This document shows, in pieces, positions 1 through 13,800 of a stretch of DNA of 64,000 bases. Numbering within the stretch: position 1 is the first letter of the stretch; the number at the start of each line of letters is the position of its first letter. The position numbers were made by a program, and so were the translations under genes. The DNA is from Streptomyces sclerotialus (GTDB lineage Bacteria; Actinomycetota; Actinomycetes; Streptomycetales; Streptomycetaceae): positions 248,001 to 312,000 of the forward strand of contig JODX01000005.1 of the NCBI GenBank assembly GCA_000719105.1. Direction: 5' to 3'. The notes beneath the pieces are model-generated. The model was not told the origin of the DNA. It saw only the letters and a list, made by a program, of their open reading frames with translations, and searched no databases.

Positions 1-116
1 CTGTGCCATGAGGCCGGCCGTGCCCGCACGCCTCGGTCGAGCACTCGGCGCGCCATCCGTTTCGCTCTCCCCCTTTCACCCCCACCGAGCACCGCCGAAG
101 CTCCCGGAGGCATGTC

Positions 117-1016
117 ATGCCCGTGCGCAGATCCCGCACCACCCGCTCGCGCTCCCCCCTCTTCCCCCGCACGGCCCTGGTCGCCGCGCTCACCCTTCTC
201 CTCCCGCTGCCCGCCGTGTCCGCCGCCGTCGCCGCCGGGTCTCCCGCACCGCCGGGGCGGGACGGCTCCCCCACCGCTCCCGCGCGCGGGTCCGCGTACA
301 TGGGCATGGGCGTCGAGGCACACGAAAGGACGAGCGGCCGGCCCGCGGACGCCGGGGCGCCGCAGGGCGGGACCCCGCAGAGCAGCGCCCTGCAGACGGA
401 GGGCGTGGACGTCAGCAGCCACCAGCGCAACGTCGCCTGGTCGACCCTGTGGAACAGCGGTGTCCGCTGGGCCTATGTGAAGGCGACCGAGGGGACGTCC
501 TACAAGAACCCCTACTACGCGCAGCAGTACAACGGTGCCTCGTCCGTGGGCATGGTGCGCGGCGCCTACCACTTCGCGCTCCCCAACGGCGCCGGCGGAG
601 CCGCCCAGGCGGACTACTTCGTGAACAACGGCGGCGGCTGGGCGGCGGACGGCAGGACGCTGCCGGGGGTGCTGGACATCGAGTGGAACCCGTACGGGGC
701 CGCCTGCTACGGCAAGTCGCAGAGCTCGATGGTCGCCTGGATCCGTGACTTCCTGGACCGGTACAAGGCCCGTACCGGACGCAACGCCGTCATCTACACC
801 GCCACCAGCTGGTGGACCCAGTGCACGGGCAACTACGCCGGCTTCGGCGCGTCCCACCCGCTGTGGGTCGCGCGGTACGCCTCCTCCGTGGGCGCCCTGC
901 CGGCCGGCTGGAGCCGCCACACGATGTGGCAGTACACGTCGACCGGCCCGACGGTGGGCGATCACAACCGGTTCAACGGGTCGCTGGACCATGTGGTGGC
1001 CTTCGCCAACGGGTGA
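117..1016 (+). CDS. Secreted GH25 lysozyme (1,4-beta-N-acetylmuramidase)
   Basis: Predicted to cut the beta-1,4 bond between N-acetylmuramic acid and N-acetylglucosamine in peptidoglycan. The 299-aa product has an Arg-rich N-terminus followed by a hydrophobic signal segment (about residues 18-40) and a low-complexity linker to about residue 92. The GH25 barrel then begins with GVDVSSHQ (Asp98) and carries the LDIEWN motif (Asp187, Glu189), the acidic residues typical of the family active site. The ATG at 117 is chosen over the one at 112 because GGAGG at 106-110 is well spaced from it and the reading frame gives the lysozyme. It is a single gene, convergent with lon, ending in a strong hairpin. 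Export and wall turnover are inferred from the signal peptide and family. Confidence 0.93.
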   Translation: MPVRRSRTTRSRSPLFPRTALVAALTLLLPLPAVSAAVAAGSPAPPGRDGSPTAPARGSAYMGMGVEAHERTSGRPADAGAPQGGTPQSSALQTEGVDVSSHQRNVAWSTLWNSGVRWAYVKATEGTSYKNPYYAQQYNGASSVGMVRGAYHFALPNGAGGAAQADYFVNNGGGWAADGRTLPGVLDIEWNPYGAACYGKSQSSMVAWIRDFLDRYKARTGRNAVIYTATSWWTQCTGNYAGFGASHPLWVARYASSVGALPAGWSRHTMWQYTSTGPTVGDHNRFNGSLDHVVAFANG

Positions 1017-1058
1017 GCCGTCGGTCTCGTTCCGTACGCCTGTGTGAGCGCGTGCGGA

Positions 1059-1088
1059 GGCCCGGGTCCCCGTACGGGGACCCGGGCC
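1059..1088. terminator. Bidirectional terminator between lysozyme gene and lon
   Basis: A perfect 30-base GC-rich palindrome lies between the two convergent genes. It would form a stable hairpin on either transcript, so it can serve both. No U-tract follows, as is usual in Streptomyces. Confidence 0.75.
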
Positions 1089-1110
1089 CTCCCTCACCGG
1101 CCGGGGACCG

Positions 1111-3513
<2,403 letters not shown>

Positions 3514-3535
3514 GAGTCTCTCCCTCGGCAGTCAA

Positions 3536-3556
3536 GTTGAGCTATGCCGACTCAAT
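3536..3556 (-). promoter_or_regulatory. HspR-type (HAIR) operator upstream of lon
   Basis: The sequence reads GTTGAGC, seven spacer bases, ACTCAAT, which is close to the HAIR consensus CTTGAGT-N7-ACTCAAG (5 of 7 and 6 of 7 bases agree). It lies 23-43 bases upstream of the lon start codon. HspR repression of lon through such sites is known in Streptomyces; binding here is inferred. Confidence 0.72.
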
Positions 3557-3588
3557 GCATGTGATCCGCGGAATGTTCCCATCGGCGT

Positions 3589-3606
3589 GTTCGCCGTGAG
3601 CGATCA
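3589..3606 (-). promoter_or_regulatory. ClgR-type box upstream of lon
   Basis: Read on the minus strand, TGATCGCTCACGGCGAAC fits the actinobacterial ClgR consensus WNNWCGCYNANRGCGWWS at every constrained position. It is about 75-93 bases upstream of the lon ATG, a position suited to activation. ClgR activates lon and clp genes in Streptomyces. Occupancy here is inferred from the motif match. Confidence 0.65.
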
Positions 3607-3756
3607 GCGAAACGGCGGTGCGCAAGGTGGCCGACGCCGTGACCGGGGCCGGTGCCCCCGCCCCGGCTCCCGCCACCCCGCCCGCTCGCACACACGTCGG
3701 TACGCGTCCGGTCGTTCACCGGGCCCGCCCCGCGAGAACTGACAGGATGACGGTCC

Positions 3757-4440
3757 ATGAGCACCTCGTACGACACCGAGATCCCCGAAGTCATCGACCG
3801 GCGCGAGGGCCCGTACGGCGAGGTCGTGCTGCGGCGGCACGGGCGGCTGCTGCAGATCATCGCCAACGGGTGCTTCCTCATGGACACCTCCGACGGACGC
3901 TCGGAGCGGCTGCTGGTCGACGCGGCGCTGCGGCTGCTGGACGACCGGCCGGAACCGAGCGTCCTCATCGGCGGACTGGGCGTCGGCTTCTCGCTCGCAC
4001 ACGCCGCCGCGAATCCCCGTTGGGGACGCATCACGGTCGTGGAGCGCGAGCCGGCGGTCATCGACTGGCACCGGCACGGACCCCTGTCCGAGGTGTCGGC
4101 GACCGCGCTCGAGGACCCCCGCACGGAGATCGTCCAAGCCGATCTGGTCGCGTTCGTCAATGAGATCTCCGCCACATATGACGCCTTGTGCCTGGACATC
4201 GACAACGGGCCCGACTGGACCGTCACCGAGGACAACGAAAGCCTCTACTCGGAGGCCGGACTGGCAAGCTGTGCAAGGGCGTTGAGGCCCGGTGGAGTAC
4301 TCGCGGTGTGGTCGGCGCAACCCTCCTCGAATTTCGAAGAAACCTTGGGGAATGCCGGGTTCCAGCAGGTGCGTACCGAAGAGATCCCGGTTGCCCGAGG
4401 AGTTCCGGACGTCGTGCACCTCGGCGTCCGGGCTGGATAG
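3757..4440 (+). CDS. Spermidine-synthase-like methyltransferase-fold protein
   Basis: The 227-aa product has the Rossmann-type fold of the spermine/spermidine synthase family: a glycine-rich loop GGLGVGFS (about residues 71-78), an acidic end of strand 2 (VVEREP) and an LDIDNGPDW segment at the putative active site. Short relatives of this kind are common in actinobacteria and lack proof of aminopropyl transfer, so the substrate is unknown. The ATG at 3757 follows an AGGA element about 10 bases upstream. The gene is divergent from lon and 121 bases ahead of the response regulator. It may be a SAM- or decarboxylated-SAM-using enzyme. Confidence 0.75.
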   Translation: MSTSYDTEIPEVIDRREGPYGEVVLRRHGRLLQIIANGCFLMDTSDGRSERLLVDAALRLLDDRPEPSVLIGGLGVGFSLAHAAANPRWGRITVVEREPAVIDWHRHGPLSEVSATALEDPRTEIVQADLVAFVNEISATYDALCLDIDNGPDWTVTEDNESLYSEAGLASCARALRPGGVLAVWSAQPSSNFEETLGNAGFQQVRTEEIPVARGVPDVVHLGVRAG

Positions 4441-4561
4441 CCGAGGCGCCGTGACTCCCCGTACGCTGCTGCACTGACGCCGATCATTCAAGCGTCAATC
4501 GCAGTCATGCGCAGTCAAGGGATCACCCCACGGATTCCGGAAAGCAACACAGGGGCGGGCG

Positions 4562-5299
4562 ATGGAGCAGACACACACCTCCCACAACGGCACAACGGCG
4601 ACCCCGGGTGCCCAGCGCCGGGTGCTGGTGGTCGAGGACGATCCGACGATCGTCGACGCCATCGCGGCCCGTCTGCGCGCGGAGGGCTTCCTCGTGCAGA
4701 CCGCGGCCGACGGTCCGGCGGCCGTCGACACCGCGGAGGCCTGGCAGCCCGACCTGCTGATCCTCGACATCATGCTGCCGGGCTTCGACGGCCTGGAGGT
4801 CTGCCGCCGGGTACAGGCCCAGCGCCCGGTGCCGGTGCTGATGCTCACCGCGCGCGACGACGAGACGGACATGCTGGTCGGGCTCGGCGTCGGCGCCGAC
4901 GACTACATGACGAAGCCTTTCTCCATGCGTGAGCTGGCCGCCCGCGTGCACGTCCTGCTGCGCCGCGTGGAGCGCGCCGCGCTGGCCGCCGCGACGCCCC
5001 GCAGCGGCATCCTGCGCCTCGGCGAGCTGGAGATCGACCACGCGCAGCGCCGGGTACGGGTGCGCAGCGAGGACGTGCACCTCACCCCCACCGAGTTCGA
5101 CCTGCTGGTCTGCCTGGCGAACACCCCGCGCGCGGTGCTCTCGCGCGAGCAGCTGCTCGCCGAGGTGTGGGACTGGGCGGACGCGTCGGGCACCCGGACC
5201 GTGGACAGCCACATCAAGGCGCTGCGCCGGAAGATCGGCGCGGAGCGCATCCGCACGGTGCACGGCGTGGGCTACGCGCTGGAGACGCCGACGCCCTGA
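4562..5299 (+). CDS. OmpR/PhoB-family response regulator
   Basis: A 245-aa DNA-binding regulator. The receiver domain (about 20-133) has the acidic pair EDD at 25-27, the phospho-acceptor Asp69 in LLILDIMLPG and the conserved Lys118 in YMTKPF. A winged-helix output domain (about 150-242) follows, with the recognition region RTVDSHIKALRRKIG and the C-terminal wing GVGYAL. About 20 N-terminal residues precede the receiver and look disordered. The sensor kinase gene begins 72 bases downstream on the same strand, so the two form a two-component pair, probably co-transcribed. The signal and targets cannot be read from sequence. Confidence 0.93.
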   Translation: MEQTHTSHNGTTATPGAQRRVLVVEDDPTIVDAIAARLRAEGFLVQTAADGPAAVDTAEAWQPDLLILDIMLPGFDGLEVCRRVQAQRPVPVLMLTARDDETDMLVGLGVGADDYMTKPFSMRELAARVHVLLRRVERAALAAATPRSGILRLGELEIDHAQRRVRVRSEDVHLTPTEFDLLVCLANTPRAVLSREQLLAEVWDWADASGTRTVDSHIKALRRKIGAERIRTVHGVGYALETPTP

Positions 5300-5371
5300 G
5301 CGGTGGGGCCGGCGCGCTCCTACTCTGTGTGCCGGGTCAGGCAGACGGTTCGGCGGGCATGAGGGGCTGGA

Positions 5372-6517
5372 GTGATGGGCGGTCCGGGCGGGACACGCAA
5401 GGGCACGGGACCCTGGGGCGGTGTGCGCCCCTTCTCGATCAAGACGAAGCTGGGCACGCTCGTCGTCGTCTCGGTGTTCATCACCACCGGTCTGCTCATG
5501 ATCGCGGCCCGCACCGAGACGGAGCTCCGCTTCATCACGGTGTTCTCGATGATCGCCACCCTGCTGATCACCCAGTTCGTGGCCCATTCGCTCACCGCGC
5601 CGCTGGACGAGATGAACGCGGTCGCCCGGTCCATCTCGCACGGCGACTACACCCGCCGGGTCAACGACAACCGCCGCGACGAGCTGGGCGACCTCGCCCA
5701 CACGATCAACCTCATGGCCGACGAGCTGGAGGCCCAGGACCGCCAGCGCAAGGAACTCGTCGCCAACGTCTCCCATGAGCTGCGCACCCCCATCGCGGCG
5801 CTGCGCGCGGTCCTGGAGAACGTCGTCGACGGCGTCTCGGCGGCCGATCCCGAGACCATGCGTACGGCGCTGAAGCAGACCGAGCGCCTCGGGCGCCTGG
5901 TGGAGACGCTGCTCGACCTCTCCCGGCTGGACAACGGCGTCGTCCCCCTGCGCAAGCGCCGCTTCGAGGTGTGGCCGTACCTCTCGGGCGTCCTCAAGGA
6001 GGCCAACATGGTCGCCTCCGCGCGTGGGGGCTTCGCCTCCGACTCGGGCAAGCACACCCGTACGGACGTCCATCTGCACCTCGACGTGCACCCGCCGGAG
6101 CTGACCACGCACGCGGACCCCGAGCGCATCCACCAGGTGGTCGCCAACCTGATCGACAACGCGGTCAAGCACAGCCCCCCGCACGGCCGTGTGACGGTCA
6201 GGGCCCGGCGCGGCGCCGCCCGCGAGTCACTGGAGCTGGAGGTCCTGGACGAGGGTCCGGGCATCCCCCAGTCGGAGTGGCACCGTGTCTTCGAGCGCTT
6301 CAACCGGGGCGCGGTCAGCTCCCCGCACGGACCGGGCAGCGACGGCGGCACCGGTCTCGGTCTGGCCATCGCCCGCTGGGCGGTGGACCTGCACGGTGGC
6401 CGGATAGGAGTGGCGGAGTCCCCGCGGGGGTGCCGCATCCAGGTGAGCCTGCCGGGCCTGCCTCCCCTGCCGCACCAGCGGACCGGCCAGGGCTGCCCGC
6501 CCCCCGCCCGGCCCTGA
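5372..6517 (+). CDS. Two-component sensor histidine kinase with minimal external loop
   Basis: Membrane histidine kinase partner of the regulator encoded just upstream. The 381-aa protein has two hydrophobic helices (about 28-46 and 54-72) separated by only about eight residues, then a HAMP-like segment (about 73-125). The HisKA site is NVSHELRTP with His135. The HATPase domain shows the N-box [10 protein letters not shown]1 LDEGPGIP and G2 [10 protein letters not shown]. The start may be GTG 5372 or the adjacent ATG 5375; both have the upstream GAGGGG. With almost no extracytoplasmic region, it resembles kinases that sense the membrane or a membrane partner; that is inference. Confidence 0.92.
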   Translation: MMGGPGGTRKGTGPWGGVRPFSIKTKLGTLVVVSVFITTGLLMIAARTETELRFITVFSMIATLLITQFVAHSLTAPLDEMNAVARSISHGDYTRRVNDNRRDELGDLAHTINLMADELEAQDRQRKELVANVSHELRTPIAALRAVLENVVDGVSAADPETMRTALKQTERLGRLVETLLDLSRLDNGVVPLRKRRFEVWPYLSGVLKEANMVASARGGFASDSGKHTRTDVHLHLDVHPPELTTHADPERIHQVVANLIDNAVKHSPPHGRVTVRARRGAARESLELEVLDEGPGIPQSEWHRVFERFNRGAVSSPHGPGSDGGTGLGLAIARWAVDLHGGRIGVAESPRGCRIQVSLPGLPPLPHQRTGQGCPPPARP

Positions 6518-6933
6518 GCACCCCGGCCCGGTCCCGAACGCCCGGTTCCGCTCCGACGGGCACACGCCGTGACCAGTCCTTCTTCCGTGGCTTCCCCTCT
6601 GCCACGGTGACGGAAGTTGACGTATGGTTCGATCCGAGCCACCAAGATCGACGAGATTCCGCGCCGACGGACACGTGTGATCAGGCTGTCCCCGGGCAGT
6701 CGTGGGGCAGAGGGCCGCGCGCGAGGTCGCCGCAGGCCCCGCTTCGCGTATGCGCAGGCCGCACGCGCAACCGGAACCCCGCTTGTTTCCCGCCATTTCC
6801 AGCCCCGAAACACGCGCTGAGATGTGACTTACGCGACGATGAACGGGCCCGGCCTGACCTTCTCGGCCATGGAGGCGTAGCCTTTATTCCCGCTGTCCAT
6901 CACCTTGTGAAGCGGAAGAGGGCGGTTGCCGCC
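6518..6933 (+). promoter_or_regulatory. Leader and promoter region of kgd
   Basis: A 416-base stretch without a convincing gene. The base composition is less GC-rich in its right half. A possible sigma-70 promoter is CTGACC (6854-6859), 18 bases, TAGCCT (6878-6883), about 50 bases ahead of the kgd start. A second TTGACG occurs at 6617-6622 with no good -10 partner. No strong hairpin was seen after the kinase gene. The promoter call is weak. Confidence 0.3.
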
Positions 6934-9900
6934 GTGTCGCCACAGTCCCCCAGTAACTCCAGCATCTCGACCGAGACCGACCAAGCGGGCAAGAACCCCG
7001 CGGCGGCCTTCGGTGCCAACGAGTGGCTCGTCGACGAGATCTATCAGCAGTACCTCCAGGACCCGAATTCGGTAGACCGAGCCTGGTGGGACTTCTTCGC
7101 CGACTACAAGCCGGGGGCGTCCGCCTCCTCGGCTCCGGCGGGTACCACGCAGCCCCCGGCCCAGGCCGCCGCTCCGTCGGCCCCGGCCCCGGCCCAGGCC
7201 CCCCAGGCTCCCGCGCAGCCCGCACAGCCGGCTCCGGCCGCCGCCCCCGCGCAGCCCGCCGCCGCCCCGAAGCCCGCGGCAGCCGCTCCGGCTCCCGCGA
7301 AGCCCGCCCCCACCGCCCCGGCCAAGCCGAAGGCGAAGGCCGAGCCCGCGGCCGAGGCGCCCGAGGGCCCCGAGTACGTGACGCTGCGCGGCCCCGGTGC
7401 CGCCGTGGCGAAGAACATGAACGCCTCCATCGAGGTCCCCACGGCCACGTCCGTGCGCGCGGTCCCGGTGAAGCTGCTGTTCGACAACCGCATCGTCATC
7501 AACAACCACCTGAAGCGCGCCCGGGGCGGGAAGATCTCCTTCACGCACCTGATCGGCTACGCGATGGTGCAGGCCATCAAGGCCATGCCGTCGATGAACT
7601 ACTCCTACGCGGAGAAGGACGGCAAGCCGACCCTCGTCAAGCCGGCGCACGTCAACTTCGGCCTGGCCATCGACCTGGTGAAGCCCAACGGCGACCGCCA
7701 GCTCGTCGTCGCCGGCATCAAGAAGGCCGAGACGCTGAACTTCTTCGAGTTCTGGCAGGCCTACGAGGACATCGTCCGCCGCGCCCGCGAGGGCAAGCTG
7801 ACGATGGACGACTTCTCCGGCGTCACGGTCTCCCTGACCAACCCCGGCGGCCTCGGCACCGTCCACTCCGTGCCGCGCCTGATGCCCGGCCAGTCGGTCA
7901 TCATGGGCGTCGGCTCCATGGACTACCCGGCCGAGTTCCAGGGCACCTCCCAGGACACCCTGAACAAGCTGGGCATCTCCAAGGTGATGACCCTGACGTC
8001 GACGTACGACCACCGGGTCATCCAGGGCGCCGCCTCCGGCGAGTTCCTGCGGATCGTCGCCAACCTGCTGCTCGGCGAGAGCGGCTTCTACGACGAGATC
8101 TTCGAGGCGCTGCGCATCCCCTACGAGCCGGTCCGCTGGCTCAAGGACATCGACGCCAGCCACGACGACGACGTCACGAAGGCCGCCCGCGTCTTCGAGC
8201 TGATCCACTCCTACCGGGTCCGCGGCCACGTCATGGCCGACACCGACCCGCTGGAGTACCAGCAGCGCAAGCACCCCGACCTGGACATCACCGAGCACGG
8301 CCTCACCCTGTGGGACCTGGAGCGCGAGTTCGCCGTCGGCGGCTTCGCCGGCAAGTCGATGATGAAGCTGCGCGACATCCTCGGCGTGCTGCGCGACTCG
8401 TACTGCCGCACCACCGGCATCGAGTTCATGCACATCCAGGACCCGAAGCAGCGCAAGTGGATCCAGGACCGCATCGAGCGCCCGCACTCCAAGCCGGAGC
8501 GCGAGGAGCAGCTGCGCATCCTGCGCCGGCTGAACGCCGCCGAGGCCTTCGAGACCTTCCTGCAGACGAAGTACGTCGGCCAGAAGCGCTTCTCGCTGGA
8601 GGGCGGCGAGTCCGTCATCCCGCTGCTCGACGCGGTGCTGGACTCGGCCGCCGAGTCCCGTCTGGACGAGGTCGTCATCGGCATGGCCCACCGCGGCCGC
8701 CTGAACGTCCTCGCCAACATCGTCGGCAAGTCGTACGCGCAGATCTTCCGCGAGTTCGAGGGCAACCTCGACCCGAAGTCGATGCACGGCTCCGGCGACG
8801 TGAAGTACCACCTGGGCGCCGAGGGCACCTTCACCGGCCTGGACGGCGAGCAGATCAAGGTCTCGCTCACCGCCAACCCCTCGCACCTGGAGGCGGTCGA
8901 CCCGGTCCTGGAGGGCGTCGCCCGCGCCAAGCAGGACATCATCAACAAGGGCGGCACGGACTTCACCGTCCTGCCGGTCGCCCTGCACGGTGACGCGGCC
9001 TTCGCCGGCCAGGGCGTCGTGGCCGAGACGCTGAACATGTCGCAGCTGCGCGGCTACCGCACCGGCGGCACGGTCCACGTCGTCATCAACAACCAGGTCG
9101 GCTTCACGGCGGCTCCCGAGTCGTCCCGGTCCTCGATGTACGCCACCGACGTGGCCCGCATGATCGAGGCCCCGATCTTCCACGTGAACGGCGACGACCC
9201 CGAGGCCGTCGTCCGCGTGGCTCGCCTGGCCTTCGAGTTCCGCCAGGCGTTCAACAAGGACGTCGTCATCGACCTCATCTGCTACCGCCGCCGCGGTCAC
9301 AACGAGTCGGACAACCCGGCGTTCACCCAGCCGCTGATGTACGACCTGATCGACAAGAAGCGCTCGGTGCGCAAGCTGTACACCGAGTCCCTCATCGGCC
9401 GTGGCGACATCACCCTGGAAGAGGCCGAGCAGGCGCTGCAGGACTACCAGGGCCAGCTGGAGAAGGTCTTCACCGAGGTCCGCGAGGCCACCTCGCAGCC
9501 GACGCCGGGCGACTCCCACGACCCGCAGGACGGCTTCCCGGTCGCGACGCAGACCGCGGTCTCCACGGAGGTCGTCAAGCGGATCGCCGAGTCCCAGGTC
9601 AACATCCCCGACCACATCACCGTGCACCCGCGTCTGCTGCCGCAGCTCCAGCGCCGCGCGGCGATGGTCGAGGACGGCACGATCGACTGGGGCATGGGCG
9701 AGACCCTCGCCATCGGCTCCCTGCTCCTGGAGGGCGTCCCGGTCCGGCTGTCCGGCCAGGACTCCCGCCGCGGCACGTTCGGCCAGCGCCACGCGGTGCT
9801 GATCGACCGCGAGACGGGCGAGGACTACACCCCGCTCCTCTACCTCTCGGACGACCAGGCCCGCTACAACGTCTACGACTCCCTCCTCTCCGAGTACGCG

Positions 9901-10731
9901 GCGATGGGCTTCGAGTACGGCTACTCGCTGGCCCGCCCGGACGCGCTCGTCATGTGGGAGGCCCAGTTCGGCGACTTCGTCAACGGCGCCCAGACGGTCG
10001 TGGACGAGTTCATCTCGTCGGCCGAGCAGAAGTGGGGCCAGACGTCCGGCGTCACCCTGCTCCTCCCGCACGGCTACGAGGGCCAGGGCCCGGACCACTC
10101 CTCGGCCCGCCCGGAGCGGTTCCTCCAGCTCTGCGCCCAGAACAACATGACGGTCGCGATGCCGACCCTGCCGTCGAACTACTTCCACCTCCTGCGGTGG
10201 CAGGTGCACAACCCGCACCACAAGCCGCTGGTGGTCTTCACCCCGAAGTCGATGCTGCGCCTCAAGGCCGCCGCGTCGAAGACGGAGGAGTTCACGTCGG
10301 GCCAGTTCCGCCCGGTCATCGGCGACGCGTCGGTGGACCCGGCCGCGGTCAAGAAGGTCGTCTTCACGGCGGGCAAGGTCTACTACGACCTCGACGCCGA
10401 GCGGAAGAAGCGCGGCGTCACGGACACGGCGATCATCCGCATCGAGCGCCTGTACCCGCTGGCGGGTGCCGAGCTCCAGGCGGAGATCGCCAAGTACCCG
10501 AACGCCGAGAAGTACCTGTGGGCCCAGGAGGAGCCGGCGAACCAGGGTGCCTGGCCGTTCATCGCGCTCAACCTGATCGACCACCTGGACCTGGCGGTCG
10601 GCGCGGACGTCCCGCACGGCGAGCGCCTGCGCCGTATCTCCCGCCCGCACTCCTCCTCCCCGGCGGTGGGCTCCGCGAAGCGCCACCAGGCCGAGCAGGA
10701 GCAGCTGGTGCGTGAGGTGTTCGAGGCGTAG
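6934..10731 (+). CDS. kgd: Multifunctional 2-oxoglutarate dehydrogenase (E1 with E2-like acyltransferase domain)
   Basis: Central TCA-cycle enzyme, the actinobacterial fused form. The product is 1265 aa from the GTG at 6934, preceded by GGAAGAGG; the open frame extends further upstream but without family similarity. The order is: an N-terminal E1o peptide ([17 protein letters not shown]), an Ala/Pro-rich linker (about 50-140), an E2-like succinyltransferase domain ending in the catalytic [10 protein letters not shown] motif, then the thiamin-diphosphate E1 domain ([20 protein letters not shown]) and a transketolase-like C-terminus. There is no lipoyl domain, as expected for this family, where the lipoyl group comes from another subunit. 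It is transcribed alone and ends at a strong hairpin. Confidence 0.97.
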   Translation: MSPQSPSNSSISTETDQAGKNPAAAFGANEWLVDEIYQQYLQDPNSVDRAWWDFFADYKPGASASSAPAGTTQPPAQAAAPSAPAPAQAPQAPAQPAQPAPAAAPAQPAAAPKPAAAAPAPAKPAPTAPAKPKAKAEPAAEAPEGPEYVTLRGPGAAVAKNMNASIEVPTATSVRAVPVKLLFDNRIVINNHLKRARGGKISFTHLIGYAMVQAIKAMPSMNYSYAEKDGKPTLVKPAHVNFGLAIDLVKPNGDRQLVVAGIKKAETLNFFEFWQAYEDIVRRAREGKLTMDDFSGVTVSLTNPGGLGTVHSVPRLMPGQSVIMGVGSMDYPAEFQGTSQDTLNKLGISKVMTLTSTYDHRVIQGAASGEFLRIVANLLLGESGFYDEIFEALRIPYEPVRWLKDIDASHDDDVTKAARVFELIHSYRVRGHVMADTDPLEYQQRKHPDLDITEHGLTLWDLEREFAVGGFAGKSMMKLRDILGVLRDSYCRTTGIEFMHIQDPKQRKWIQDRIERPHSKPEREEQLRILRRLNAAEAFETFLQTKYVGQKRFSLEGGESVIPLLDAVLDSAAESRLDEVVIGMAHRGRLNVLANIVGKSYAQIFREFEGNLDPKSMHGSGDVKYHLGAEGTFTGLDGEQIKVSLTANPSHLEAVDPVLEGVARAKQDIINKGGTDFTVLPVALHGDAAFAGQGVVAETLNMSQLRGYRTGGTVHVVINNQVGFTAAPESSRSSMYATDVARMIEAPIFHVNGDDPEAVVRVARLAFEFRQAFNKDVVIDLICYRRRGHNESDNPAFTQPLMYDLIDKKRSVRKLYTESLIGRGDITLEEAEQALQDYQGQLEKVFTEVREATSQPTPGDSHDPQDGFPVATQTAVSTEVVKRIAESQVNIPDHITVHPRLLPQLQRRAAMVEDGTIDWGMGETLAIGSLLLEGVPVRLSGQDSRRGTFGQRHAVLIDRETGEDYTPLLYLSDDQARYNVYDSLLSEYAAMGFEYGYSLARPDALVMWEAQFGDFVNGAQTVVDEFISSAEQKWGQTSGVTLLLPHGYEGQGPDHSSARPERFLQLCAQNNMTVAMPTLPSNYFHLLRWQVHNPHHKPLVVFTPKSMLRLKAAASKTEEFTSGQFRPVIGDASVDPAAVKKVVFTAGKVYYDLDAERKKRGVTDTAIIRIERLYPLAGAELQAEIAKYPNAEKYLWAQEEPANQGAWPFIALNLIDHLDLAVGADVPHGERLRRISRPHSSSPAVGSAKRHQAEQEQLVREVFEA

Positions 10732-10746
10732 GTCTCCACGGCACTG

Positions 10747-10790
10747 CCAGGGGCCCGGTCCCGAGCTTCGGCTCGGGACCGGGCCCCTGG
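10747..10790. terminator. Strong bidirectional terminator after kgd
   Basis: A perfect 20-bp stem closed by a TTCG tetraloop, placed between kgd and the convergent accessory operon. The UUCG-type loop and long GC stem make this one of the most stable hairpins in the window. It marks the boundary between core gene and accessory block. Confidence 0.88.
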
Positions 10791-10818
10791 CGTTCCGGCT
10801 TCCGGGAGAGTCGGGGAG

Positions 10819-13800
10819 TCAGCCCAGATAGGGCTCGAAGTCCCAGTAGGGCCGCGTGCGCTGGCGGGCGGAGATGGTGTGCGGATGCTGGGCTCCGAGG
10901 GTGCGGGTCAGGGCCAGCAGTCCGTCCTCCTCCAGCTTGCCCGCCTCCTCCTGCTCCCGTGCCGCCCGCAGGTCCGCGGCGAGCGCCACCTTGCAGGAGA
11001 GGGTGAGCGGATGCTCCTCGCCCAGCGTGCGCCGGCTCCGGCTCAGGGTGTCCCGGCTCAGCTCCACGGCGTCGGCGATGCGGCCGTTGAAGTTGCGGGC
11101 GCCGGCGGCGTTCAGGGCACAGCCCAGGACCCAGGGGTGGTCGGGGCCCAGGGTCGCGGTCAGACCGGCCAGCGCGGCTTCGAACATCGCCATGGCTCCC
11201 GCCCGTTCACCGGCGGACTGCATGACGAGCCCGGTGTTGGTGATCATGCCGGTGGCGACGGGGTGCGCGGGACCGAGGAGAGCCCGGTAGCCGGCCTCCG
11301 CCTCGTCGATCAGGTCACGCGCCTGGCTGAGGTCGCCGTGCTCACGCAGGTAGTTGCCGTGGTTCGTGATCAGGGCGAGGGTGCGGTAGTGCCCCCGGCC
11401 GTGCACCTGCGCCACCTGCTCCAGCAGACCGGCCGTCATCAGCTCCACGTCCTGCGCGTGCCCGCCCTCCCGGCGGTGGCACAAGGCCAGTCGGGCCCGC
11501 GCCTCCAGGGTCTGCGGGTGCTGCGGGCCCAGCACCTGGACGTGGAGGCGGACCGTCGGCTCCTGGCGGGCGAGCGCGTCGCGGTAGCGGCCGAGGAGAT
11601 ACAGGTCGTGGGCGACGGAGCTGGCCGAGTTGAGCGTGCTGATGTGCCGGGCGCGCAGCACGCTCTCCCGTCGCGTGAGATTCTCCAGGTCGAGCTGGTA
11701 CGCCTCCTCGTACCGGCCGAGCAGCCGCAGCCCGACGCCGAGGTTGTGCCGGGCGATCAGCGTGAGGATCTCGTCGGGGCCGAGCAGCCGGCCGTGGCCG
11801 TCGAGGACCTCCTGCTGCAGTGCGTGCGCCTCCTCGTACCGGCCGAGCTGACGGAGGCTGCTGGCCATGGCGCCCTTGGAGGACAGCTCACCGAGCACAT
11901 GCGGGGACTCGGCCGCCCGCAGCCTCTCGAGGACGGCGCGGTCCAGTTCGTAGGCCTCGCGGAAACGGCCGCCGGCCCGCAGGATGCTGCTCTCCTGGGT
12001 GGTCAGGTCGAGCATCGGCTGGGCCAGCGGGTCCATGGTCCGGGACCACTGGTCCCGGATCCGCTGGGCCAGATCCAGTCCGGCCGTGTACTCCCCGCTG
12101 CGCAAGCAGTACCGCAGGCAGTTCAGGACGGTCTCCTGGACCCGCGGCTGGGAGCTGGCCAGGGCGCCGGAGGGCTCCAGGTGCGGCAGCAGTTCGGCGT
12201 ACCGGGGCCAGTTCCTGCTGTCCATGGGGTTGCCCGGGTCCGCCTGGGCGAGCAGGGTGCGCACGGCCCGGCGATGGGCGGTACGGCTGTCCTCGTCGAT
12301 CAGCTTGGACACGATGTCGTGGACGAGCCGGTGCATGTGGACGGATTCCTGGTGGGGACCCATCTCGACGCCGGCCGGACCGCGTGTCTCCCGGCTCAGC
12401 ACCGAATAGTTGACCAGGGTGTCCAGAGACCTGGTCCAGGCGGGCAGATCGGTCGTCATCCAGCGGAGTTCCTCGGCGAGGTCGGTCTGCGGGTAGGCGC
12501 GGATGAGGCCGAGCGGAATCCGTCCGGGGGCGAACGACGTGCACAGTCCGAGGATGTCGATGGTCTGCGGCTGCGCGTGGCGCAGGCGGTTGAGCAGTAT
12601 CGACCAGGACGTCATGGACGACTGCGGGAAGCCCTCACCGACGGCGGGCTCGTCGACCGTGGAGAGCTTGCGCTCACGCACCATCCGCAGGTACTCGGGC
12701 ACCTCCATCCGCGACTCGCCGAGCCAGGACGCGGCCTGCACCAGCGGCAGCGGTACGTCCCCGAACTCGGCGGCGACCTCGTCCGCCTCGTCCGCGGTGA
12801 TGTGGGGCGCGCGGCGCAGCAGGTAGCCGATGGACTCCCCGCGCCGGAACGTGGGGATCTCCAGGACGTCGGTGTGCTGGCTCCAGGCCCGGTTGCGGGA
12901 GGTCAGCAGGACATGCCCGGAGCCTTGCGGAAGCACCGCGTCGACGGAGTCGATGTCGTCCCAGCCGTCGAAGATCACCAGCCAGTTGGTGTGCGGTTCG
13001 CCGCGCCGCAGTGCCTCGCGCACCGCCCGGATGCGCTCGCCCGGCTCACTGCCGATGCGCAGCCCGAGTTCGGGGGCGAGTTCGCCGAGGCGGTCACGCC
13101 GGATGTTGCGGTCGTCGGAGTTGACCCACCACACCAGGTCGTAGTCGGTGCTGAAGCGGTGTGCGTACTCGGCGGCGAGCTGGGTCTTGCCGATGCCCGA
13201 CATGCCGAGCAGCGTGCAGGCGGCGGCTCCGCGCTCGGCGTCGGCGAGGCGCTGGTGCAGGGCGGTGAGCAGGTCGTCGCGTCCGGTGAACCGGGGGTTG
13301 CGGCGGGGGACCTCGCCCCAGATCTCACAGCGCGTCTCCGGATACCGGGTCCGGACATGAAGGGTCCTGGGCGTACGGCGACGCTCCAGGTCGAGCCGGC
13401 CGAGCAGCCGTTCCTCGGCGGCGTCCTCGCCCACCCCCCACAGGCTGGCCGGTTCCAGTACCGCGGTGGCCGGCAGCAGCGGGCGGTTGGTCAGATTGAC
13501 GGCGGCGAAGCGGTCGGCGTGTGCGGCGACGAAGCCGCGCAGGACGTCGTTCCACTCGCCCGCGGGGCGCGGGCCGAGTTCGAAGAACCAGTCGTCGAGT
13601 ACCAGCAGCACCCGCCCGCTGGACAGCAGCAGGTCACCGAACGAATCCGCCAGCGGGACCTCGCGCGGCGGGTCCCACCGCTGGAGGGTGGCCCGGTGGC
13701 CGTGGCGTTCCAGGCTCTGGGCGATCCACGCCGCCCATGAACGGTGGTACCCCGGGAAGACCACCAGAACGTGCTCGGGTGCCGTCGCACCGTCCCCGCC

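Noticed and set aside
6829..10686. 1285-codon open frame on the minus strand across kgd
   Set aside because: It is the complement of a verified gene in a high-GC genome; the sequence has no family features and no ribosome binding site.
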